In this document: one piece after another, positions 56,283-64,000 of the stretch | Position numbering within the stretch: position 1 is the first letter of the stretch | How the letters are laid out: each line of letters opens with the position of its first letter | Assembly: GCF_036850765.1 (NCBI RefSeq) | Contig: NC_089491.1 | Location: 189,765,520-189,829,519 of the forward strand | Length of the DNA stretch: 64,000 bases | From: Saccopteryx bilineata | Taxonomy: Eukaryota > Chordata > Mammalia > Chiroptera > Emballonuridae | Direction: 5' to 3' | Translations under genes and position numbers: made by a program | The notes under the pieces: generated by a model | Databases searched by the model: none | What the model was told of the DNA's origin: nothing | The model's input: only the letters and a program-made list of their open reading frames with translations

Positions 56283-57589
56283 GCGCGCGCATATGGCCAA
56301 AATGTTTGCTCAGTAGATGTTCCTGCAAATATCTTAGGTTTGCTGGGCTGTAGGGCTCATTGATTCCAGGTCTGTCCCTTCTGGTGTTGGGGTGTGTCAG
56401 GGTAGAAACAAAGTGTGAATAAGTGTGTTGGGGAGAGTCCTCCTGGCGTCTCCCTTTTTACTTCATGAGGTCTTCCCAGCCCTCAGCACTTCCGCTTTTT
56501 TCTCTTTCCTCCTTTCTGGCCCAGTCAGGCCCATGCAGGTTATGGCCATTTCACAGAGGTTTATAGCCAATTACAGCCGTATAAATCAGAGCAGTCTTTG
56601 GAGGCTGTCGCTGGGCATAGGCTTCTGCTTCACTGGGCACATGGCGGGATCTTTCGAGTGGGAAATGCGTCCGCCCAGGGAGAAGGCCACAGGACCAGCC
56701 TCGCAACCTTGGCTTGGTCACTTCCCCTAGAGGAGGCTCCCTGGTCGAAACAGAGCGGCGCCCAAAGAAGGCTTTCTTTACAGGGCCTGCCAGGGGCGCA
56801 ACTGGCTGGGACCCCGCGGCCTAAGGGAGACCTCTGTCGTGTACCTGGAGAGCCGCGGGAGCCGAGGCCGCGGGGTCAGCAGATGGAGGCCGCTGTGAAG
56901 TCCCGCGCCAAGGTGGCAAGGCCGAAGTCAGAGCCGGGCGCCCTTGTGATGTTAATGTAGGGAGGCTGCGGCCCGCAGGTCGGAGCCCTGCTCTTCTGCC
57001 GAGCGTCATCTGTCAAGGGGCCAGGGGGTGGTACTCGGCCCGGCTTGCTTTGATATACACCTTCCCAGCCCTGCCATTGTCTCTTTTAGGGCCCGGAAAG
57101 AGGGTGGTGACTTTCGCAGTCAATAATGAATTCTGGCAAGTCCCTCTCATCTCTCCTCTCTTCCAGCCCCCTCTTTGGTTCCCAGGGGGTGCGGGGCGCC
57201 TCCAAGTCCCTTAGGCGCGAGCCGCAGAGCGCAGAGGGTCTTGGTCGCTGTGTTTAACGGCCTGTCGGGGAATTCAGCACCCAAGCACCCCAAAGCGAAT
57301 GTCTGTACTGAGGTGCTGGCTCGGAGGACTTCTTCGTTTCCCACTGTCCAGTCCTGGGGGTGTGTTTTGTGGCTCCAACCTGATCTCAGTGCCAGCCGCG
57401 CCTCTACTATCTGCCCGACCTAGTCTGATTCTCAATTTCTTCATCTGTAAAAAGAGGCGACTACCACTGGCAGCCTCGAGTGGTAACCTGTGAGGTAGTA
57501 GCGCACGGGAACCATGGGAACGCGCCCACTTCTTGGAAGGCCTTTGGGACGTGTTAGTTCCCTCCACTTTCTCCGCTGGTGTAGGGTCG

Positions 57590-58160
57590 GGGCCGCTGAG
57601 CCCATTCAAATGCGCCTGCCGGGCAGTGTTTATGTTAATGCGCCTGGCGGGGAGGGGATGAAAGCCGGGGCCGCCATTTGCTCAGTAGTGGTAATTCAAA
57701 CAGAATGCGGTTGTTATTAAGGCATTGAAAGGGCTTTTCTTTGATAAGATCGCCTTGTCCGGCATTGTTTGCGACTGTGTTCCCCTTTCAGCTGCTTGGG
57801 GGAGCTCCCTCTGATCCAGCCTGTATCTTCCCAGGGCGCTTTTGTTGTGGTTTGCAAAGGGTTTTACCTGAACAAAGTCGGCCTGCGGGGCATTAAACAC
57901 CTCCGAGCAGCCTCCGGATCCTTTAGATCTTTCTGTCTGACTGGGCACTGGGCGACTGAACCAGTTCTTCTGCCAAAAGACCCCGGGCTGGCCGGGGCTC
58001 TGCGGAGGGCTGACTCAGGATAGACGCGGTGGAGACGCCAGGCTCAGGTCTGCTCCAACTGCGGCGGCACCATTTGTCAAGGCCCTTCAGTAAAACAATC
58101 AATCCGAGGTTTAAGATGTTGACTCAATCCAGTGAGTATAGATCCCTGTTCAGGATAGCT
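57590..58160. promoter_or_regulatory. CDX2: Candidate CDX2 intronic enhancer
   Basis: Repeat-free sequence dense in developmental factor motifs: CTTTGATAAG (TCF/LEF overlapping GATA, 57739-57748), CATTGTTTGC (SOX-like, about 57763), TGTGGTTT (RUNX, 57846-57853), ACAAAG (TCF-like complement, 57872-57877) and AACAATCAATCC (SOX/PBX-like, about 58095). Function is inferred from motif density only. Confidence 0.35.
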
Positions 58161-58380
58161 CTGTAGGGTTTGCGACTGAAATAAATGGGGAATTAAAAAA
58201 GAGAGTGGGAAATGCCAAAGCAGGTTCCGCCGGGTATATAGAGCGCCCGCAGCGGCCGGGCTTTCTGCCTTTGAGACCCAAGCTCAGAATTCCTTCAGAG
58301 GGGCCTAGGTGCTTGGGGGGGGGGGGGTGTTGGCAAAATGAGGTAACCTATCAGTTCCTCCATTCCCTTTTCCAGTTCTT

Positions 58381-58551
58381 AAAAAAAAAAAAATTAAAAC
58401 CTTTTTATGTATTTTAGAGAGAGAGGAAGGGAGAGAGAGAAACGTGGATATGTTTTTCCATTTAGTTTTGCATTCATTGGTTGGTTCTTGCCCTGCAACC
58501 TAGGCTTATAGGGATGGCGCTCCAACCGACACAGCTACATGGCCAAGGCCC
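58381..58551 (-). mobile_element. SINE type D, inverted
   Basis: 'TTTATGTATTTTAGAGAGAG', then CATTCATTGGTTGGTTCTTG, a degraded B-box complement and an end CTACATGGCCAAGGCC. An old copy within the CDX2 intron. Confidence 0.65.
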
Positions 58552-59042
58552 CTTTCTACTTCTAACATACAGCAAACAGAAATACCAATATATAGGCACA
58601 ATCACAGCTGTGTTTGGGTGGGCTTTCACCCTAGGAGGCTCCAAAGTCTGAATATTCCTGGGACTCTGCGTACTTTGTCCTGTTCTCTTTCCTTTGGGCC
58701 TAGTCAGCTCAGCTCTAGTATTATACTTGGTTTGCCAAAATGGTGGTTGGATTCTGCTTTCTTCTCTGTGTTTAGAGGTTTTAGTTTTGTTTTTTTTTTT
58801 AATTTATGAAAACCACTTAACCCTAAGGTTATTTTAGTTGTCCAGAGAACCCCACCCCCACCCTCACCCCCCGGTCTTTGGCAGGGGAGGGAGGGTCTTG
58901 TCAGACTGGCAGGAATCAGCCAAATCCTGGCCCCCCAGGGCTTTGAAGGAAGAGAAATGGCCCTTGGGTTAGGGAGGTTTGTCATTGCCCATGACTGATG
59001 GGCTGCCCTGTAGTTCTCAGTTCTAACTTCTCCTTCCTCCAG

Positions 59043-59188
59043 TGAAAACCAGGACAAAAGACAAATATCGGGTGGTGTACACGGACCACCAGCGGCTGGA
59101 ACTGGAGAAGGAGTTTCACTACAGTCGCTACATCACCATACGGAGGAAAGCCGAGCTGGCCGCCACCCTGGGGCTCTCCGAGAGGCAG
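59043..59188 (+). CDS. CDX2: CDX2 exon 2, homeodomain helices 1 and 2
   Basis: The exon starts by completing Val183 and reads [20 protein letters not shown] followed by [20 protein letters not shown] and TLGLSERQ. This is the N-terminal arm and the first two helices of the caudal-type homeodomain. I see no difference from the human protein as I remember it. The acceptor is CTCCAG, donor GTGGGA. Confidence 0.98.
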
Positions 59189-60041
59189 GTGGGAATTGCC
59201 TTTCTCCCTCCCCACCTGGTCACTGCCTGGGGATAGAGTTCCTGAGGGGAGAGTTAGAAGCCAGGCTGCACAATCCACCTAGTTCTGTGGATGGAGAACA
59301 TTTTCCTTCTAAATGCTCTAAAAAGGGGGGAGGGGCTCCTTCCACTTATAGTTGTGTGTTCTTTGTTTTTGGGGTTTTTTTTTTGATGATGTTGAATATT
59401 TATTTTATTTTGGGGGGTCTGGGTGATGTAAAAAAAACCCAGTGTTAGTTTAATCCAGGATTCTATTTGGGTCATAAAGACTTAAAGACCTATTATCTTT
59501 GGGCCCAGCACTATACCTGGAAAAAAATTAACAGACCCCAATCCCTGCCCCTAAAAACTCTTTATATGGGCTAGAAAAAAAAAAAAGCCAAATTCACAGC
59601 CAGGAAAGCCACATTAAGTCTCATTCCCCACCCCAAGGTGAGGAATATTACTTTTTAATTTAGCTTTGAGAGGTCAAAGATTGTCATCTGAAGTCCATCC
59701 AACCCTGGCTTCCTCTTGCTTGGTACAGAAAGGGCCTTGTGGTTTCTGTTTTCCTTGGTTCTGAGACTCTGAACCTTTCCAGTAAAGTTGTAGATAAAGG
59801 TTGCTCTGGAAAGAAACCTGGAGAACACGGTGTAGGTGTGGCTGTTCTCTCAGGATGCTGAATTGGGCTTGGGAGGTTCTCCAGCGGTGGGCTGTTACAG
59901 AGACATCCCGTTATGTCTTCCTTTTGAGAGGACACATCTTTAGCTGGAGAGGTAGACTGATGCCAGTGTTGAAACTGGTCCTCCCTTCACCCACACCTTA
60001 TTCTTCACTGCCTTCTATTTTCTCCGCCCTCCCATTTCCAG
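59189..60041 (+). other. CDX2: CDX2 intron 2
   Basis: An intron of 853 bases. I see poly(T)/poly(A) runs (about 59368-59382, 59430-59437, 59576-59585) but no mobile element. Confidence 0.9.
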
Positions 60042-60347
60042 GTTAAAATCTGGTTTCAGAACCGCAGAGCAAAGGAAAGGAAAATCAACAAGAAGAAACT
60101 GCAGCAGCAGCAGCAGCCTCCACCGCCTACAGCCCAGCCTCCCCAGCCACAGCCAGGCCCTTTAAGAAGTGTCCCAGAGCCTCTGAGTCCTGTGTCTTCC
60201 CTGCAAAGCTCTGTGCCAGGCTCTGTCCCTGGGGTTCTGGGGCCAGCTGGGGGGGGTGTTGAACCCCACTGTCACCCAGTGACCCACAGTGGCCTGCAGC
60301 AGCAGAGCAATTCCAGGCTGAGCCAGAGGAGCATGGACTCTGCTTGA
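60042..60347 (+). CDS. CDX2: CDX2 exon 3, recognition helix and C-terminus, with apparent frameshift
   Basis: Reads [20 protein letters not shown], completing the recognition helix with the diagnostic [31 protein letters not shown] and [20 protein letters not shown] follow. The conserved end of CDX2 in mammals is [10 protein letters not shown]. Here, after GPAG, the DNA has eight G in a row (60249-60256). With seven G the frame would continue to that end and stop at 60280-60282. As written it runs [20 protein letters not shown] to a stop at 60345-60347. Canonical length would be 310 residues, as written 332. An assembly error in a homopolymer is the simplest explanation. Confidence 0.9.
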   Translation, partial: VKIWFQNRRAKERKINKKKLQQQQQPPPPTAQPPQPQPGPLRSVPEPLSPVSSLQSSVPGSVPGVLGPAGGGVEPHCHPVTHSGLQQQSNSRLSQRSMDSA

Positions 60348-61700
60348 ATCCTCAGGAGAGACCCCTTCCCTCCCACCCACAAATATACACCGACTTATCC
60401 AGCTCTCAGAAAAAGTGGGGGCTAGGAGTAAAGACAAGTGGGGTTGGAGGCCTCAAGGAAGACATTGTCCTAGATTTGGACTTCTTTCAGTCTTACTGTT
60501 TCTGCCAGTGAGGAGACAGGAAGTGACAACCAGTGGGATTTCATGTAGTACTTGTCAGAAGCAGTGCCTGGGCTGGCTAAACAGACCAGGCTTGCAGCCC
60601 TACTTCCCCAGCTCTCTGCCTCCAAAACCTGCAGGATGCTTCTCTGGCTGGAGCTGAGATGACAGAGGGACTCAGGGGAATTCCAGTGCTTGAAGCCAAG
60701 GTGGCTGCTGCCTACCCACTGCCATCCAAGGACCAGCTGGCCCTTCCAGCCTCAAGGGCAGGCAAGATTTAAACTGCAGAAGTCAGAGGCAGCTAAGAGA
60801 AACCTGGATCCACCAAAGACTGCAGAACCCCCAGGTCTTTGTCTTTCTTCTCTCCCCTCCCCAGACCAGGAAAGGCTTGGCTTAATGTACATGTGGTGGA
60901 TGGTGTGAGGGGGTGGTTTTGGACTCCAGGCCTGACAAGGGGGCCCTGGACTGGACCTTGTTTAGAAAGCCTGTCACCAGAGCTTCTCTGAGCTGAATGT
61001 ATGTCAGTGCTATAAATGCCAGAGCCGACCTAGACTTCCTGTCCTTTTCACAATCTCAGGGCTGATGAAGAAGAGGAGTTGTTGCTGCTGCTGTTTGGGT
61101 TGTTGTTGGTCTGTGTAACATCCAAGCCAGTCTTTAAAAGCCTTCTGGATCCACGGGGAGAGAAGTGATAATGGTGAAGGGAAGTGGGGGGTATTTGAAC
61201 ACAGCTGAATTTTTTCTAAAAAGAAAAAAAAAGATAAATTGAGTTTTCCAGATTTCAGATTCTGTATTTATTGTCTTCAGAGTTTGTCCAGAATTATTAT
61301 TTTTTTTAAGAAAGGAAAGATCTTCTCTACTTGCCAAGGAGAATTAGCAAAATCAGGGAGGGGTTGGAGAAGGTTATCTGGACAACCTCATTTTACCCCA
61401 GAGTGTTAGAAGCCAGAGAGCGCAGGTTCTGAGACCTTCCCTGCCCCCAACCTTGAGCCCAGCCTTTGGTTGTGTAATGTGTGGTTCTCCTGGGCTGCCT
61501 TTGAGGGAAATGCACATCTGAATGGGCCGCTGCTACCCAGCTGCAGTGTTTGTGGGGCTAGGGTCAGAGAGCCTCTCATGACATCTCATTAAATTCACAC
61601 CAAGGCCATTTCAAATGTTCCCTTCAACAGTGATTTCCTTCTTCCTAAAAATGTCCCTCAATCCAGCTAATTAAACATGAACGTTAAGTAAAAATATTTT
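60348..61700 (+). other. CDX2: CDX2 3' untranslated region and immediate 3' flank
   Basis: Repeat-free sequence after the coding region. I find no AATAAA; ATTAAA variants at 61588-61593 and 61670-61675 are the best candidates for the polyadenylation signal, so the 3' end is approximate. A TTGTTGCTGCTGCTG stretch occurs at about 61079. Confidence 0.5.
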
Positions 61701-61999
61701 ATTTTCTGTTTTTCCAAGAAATATTTCCATGAACATAGTCTTCTGTGAATCGACAGGCATGGACATGAGCCCATTCTGTCTCCACTCCTTGTCTTGTCCC
61801 GCGCAGTTTCTTTATCCCAGCCCCTCGACCCACCTGCTCCCATAAACAAGAATTTAAAAATCAGTATAAGAAGATCCTTTTAGTGAGGGTTGCTTGTTAA
61901 ATCGACTGATTCGTTGGAGAGCTGCTATCCTTGAGTTTACAGGTCCTGGAAGCCCCTGAGCTGGGCACTCTGCGCAGGGCTTGGCCCTGCGTTTTGGCC

Positions 62000-63100
62000 T
62001 TCCTACAAGTCCTTCGAACCCTACCAAGCGCCTCCACAGAAGGAAGAGGTACCCCGAGGGCTGGGGAGGATGAGCGGAGCTGCGAGACACATAGCCCTTT
62101 GCAGCATCTTCCCAATTCCGTGGTCTTTGCGGTGGCGCATTCCGCTCCGGGGTTGGAAAGGGGGCTCTGGTAGCTGGGCCTCGGATTTGTAGGGACGGTT
62201 CCAGGCCACCCCACCGACGGGAGAAGCTGGGTTGGGGTCCCTGGGCCCGGGGCTGCCGGGCGCGGGGAGGGGAGCACTGCGTCCGCGCCATCGCGTCCCC
62301 GCCCCCTCGCCACTGCCGCGGTTGCTATGCGTTGCTGTGAAACGCCTGTCAATAAACACTGTTTGGTCAGTGGAGCGAGAGCCCAAGGGTTGTTTGCTTA
62401 GTGGCTACAGGTTCAAAAGTCGGCATTGTCCCGCGGCGAGCGATTACAAGCTCTTCCCCTTCCGGACCGGGTCGCCGGCTCTGAGGACCGGCGAGCGATT
62501 ACAAGGTTTTCCCGCCCGCCGTTGGTCCGCCGGTTCCTGGAGCTTCCGCGCAAGGAGGGGTGTCCACTCTAAAGGGCCTGACCCCGGCCTGGGCCGCCTG
62601 CTAGGCTCCCAGGCCACGGAAAAGGCGAGCAGTGCAGGTCCGCGCCGGCCAAGGGGCCTGACCGCGCCTCCACGCGGTGACAGCTCCCCCGCAGCAGCCC
62701 GAACGCGGGGGTGTGGCGCGAGCGGGCAGGGCATCTCGAGGAGGCTTAGCGAGGTTGATGCAAGGACGCTCGGGCTTGTATTCGGTAGGTTGACTTCCGG
62801 GCACCCCCAGCGCGGGGAGGGAGTGGGGGTCGCGGAATCTCTTGTCCCTCAGGCACCCCGTTCCTGGCTCGGGTCGCCAGGGGGCGCGCGCGCTCTGGGG
62901 AGAGCTGGGGCCGCGGCGCGCACTCTTTGCCGCTTCGGAAGCTGACCCGGAAAGGGACACGCTTCTGCCCCAGCTGGAAGGTGCCAGCTCCCGCGCCTTT
63001 TACCCAGCTCCCAGAACTGGGCCTGGCGAGATGTCCCCACTGTGGCTACGGGCCTGTTGAAAACGAAGCGCAACTAAGGCAGGCGCTGGAGATTCTTCGA
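62000..63100. promoter_or_regulatory. CpG island 3' of CDX2 with promoter-like motifs
   Basis: Dense CpG sequence 0.3-1.4 kb past the likely CDX2 end. It contains a 17-base direct repeat CGGCGAGCGATTACAAG at 62434-62450 and 62489-62505; the second copy is followed by TTTTCCCGCCCGCC (62507-62520), an E2F-type motif. CTGTCAATAAACACTG at about 62346 has a forkhead-like core. Long open frames here are a by-product of low stop density. It may be a promoter of an unannotated transcript. Confidence 0.55.
62874..62888 (+). promoter_or_regulatory. CTCF-like motif downstream of CDX2
   Basis: TCGCCAGGGGGCGCG contains the core CGCCAGGGGGCGC often seen in CTCF sites; it departs from the strict consensus at two or three flank positions. 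Inside the CpG island. Confidence 0.45.
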
Positions 63101-64000
63101 TCTGTTCATTGTTTAAGAAGAACAAATTTGGCGTAGGGGAGATATCCACCATTCTAAAAGGGCCTTTTTGCACAAGATGTTTCCTTAAAAATTTACAGTA
63201 GTTTGGGTATGATACTGATATATGGAAAGACTGAGAACTTAGAATAAACAAGGGGAAGGGAAAGTAACAGCATGTGAAACGCGTGTCAAAAAAAAATTAT
63301 ACACGGAGAAAAATCAGCCTGAGTGTTTTTTTATTTCCTGTGAACAATTCATGGCTTTACCATATTCACCCAATAAAGTTAACGAGATGTACCACTGGTG
63401 AAAGAAGTAAAAGTTTCAATGAGTTTTACTTCTTTCTGAAAATATTTAGTAAGACGCTACACTAGTCAAGAAAACCAGTCTTAAAAAAGAAAGCTGAATA
63501 TGTAAACAGCTATATTCTTGCTGTTATTCACAACTACACGGGAAAAATAAAAGGAGGCTGAAATGAAGGAAAGCTCAGCTGTAGAGTCATAAGAAGAGAT
63601 TATACTGTTCCTAGGTACACTGTTTTCACATGGTTTTAGAGACATGCTGCTACTTACCACTTTAATGACCTTGGGGAGATCAGGGAGATCACAGGCTCTA
63701 AGTCACCACTGTAATATGGAGACCAAATGAGGGAATGTAAGCATGCACTTATGATTAGATCCCAGTAATTACAGGAGCCGCTGCTTCTTTTTATCATGAA
63801 CCACCTTCTCTGCAAAGTGCTCTAGGGTCTGTAAAAAACTTTGAACAAGGATTATGTTTCCAATTATAATAAAGTAACACCTTCCCCAAATCACTTCTAA
63901 TGCATTCAGGTTTGCTTCCTTCGAAATACCCTCAAGTCTGTTGTCTCTTATTTCCACGGTCTCTGAGTCTGCATAAAATCTCAAGTGGCAAAGCACTAAC

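Larger units (their letters stand above)
55533..59042 (+). other. CDX2: CDX2 intron 1
   Basis: An intron of 3.5 kb. It continues the CpG island to about 55.9 kb, then has a GT/GC alternating run (56253-56290), motif-rich sequence at 57590-58160 and an inverted type D SINE at 58381-58551 next to a poly(G) run (58315-58327). No other repeats are seen, unusual for this window and typical of regulatory introns. Confidence 0.85.
61701..64000. other. Region downstream of CDX2 with CpG island
   Basis: No supported gene. The CpG island at about 62000-63100 is described in its own entry. The last 900 bases (63100-64000) are AT-rich with nothing recognised. In other mammals PDX1 lies further in this direction; it is not reached here. 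Confidence 0.7.

Noticed and set aside
62232..62945. Open frame of 237 codons downstream of CDX2
   Set aside because: Lies in the CpG island, where stops are rare. No domain, no codon pattern or homology recognised.

Overview
The window is vertebrate nuclear DNA, almost certainly from a bat (Chiroptera). It holds GT-AG spliced exons of three mammalian genes, long introns, mammal-wide old repeats (L2, MIR, L1) and many copies of tRNA-derived SINEs of a type I associate with bats. The vespertilionid Ves consensus tail is not seen, so a rhinolophoid (yinpterochiropteran) bat is my best guess, based on memory of SINE families and not on a search.

All three genes lie on the + strand in the order FLT3 (3' half) - URAD - CDX2. 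This is the conserved FLT3-URAD-CDX2-PDX1 neighbourhood of human chromosome 13q12, read in the opposite orientation; PDX1 would be expected beyond the right end. FLT3 contributes fourteen coding exons (human numbering 11 to 24) at 59-27521. They encode the last extracellular part, transmembrane helix, juxtamembrane region, split tyrosine kinase domain and C-tail, about 560 residues. URAD has its two exons at 37465-37639 and 45098-45444 and encodes a 173-residue OHCU decarboxylase of the urate-degradation pathway. CDX2 has three coding exons (54986-55532, 59043-59188, 60042 onward). Every exon junction was checked for frame and splice dinucleotides. The only break is in the last CDX2 exon, where a run of eight G shifts the frame a few codons before the conserved end.

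The rest is introns and intergenic DNA. Introns 15-23 of FLT3 and the FLT3-URAD gap are heavily loaded with SINEs (four types, called A-D here), L1 pieces, several TA-flanked DNA transposon remnants (an internally deleted mariner, a pogo-like or related element in two copies, a 77-bp hairpin MITE), a probable solo LTR and a U6 pseudogene. Around URAD exon 2 and CDX2 the base composition turns GC-rich: CpG islands at about 44.85-45.55, 47.85-48.65, 54.6-55.9 and 62.0-63.1 kb, a 37/38-bp minisatellite at 53.15-53.54 kb, and promoter-like motifs upstream of CDX2. CTCF-type motifs lie between FLT3 and URAD, within the URAD intron and beyond CDX2, where a boundary between a blood-cell gene and gut/pancreas genes would make sense.

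The genes do not form a pathway. FLT3 is a haematopoietic receptor kinase, URAD a liver peroxisomal enzyme and CDX2 an intestinal and trophectoderm homeobox factor; their linkage is ancestral synteny. I found no previously undescribed gene system. The most interesting items are the transposon structures, the CDX2 upstream ORF and the CDX2 frameshift.
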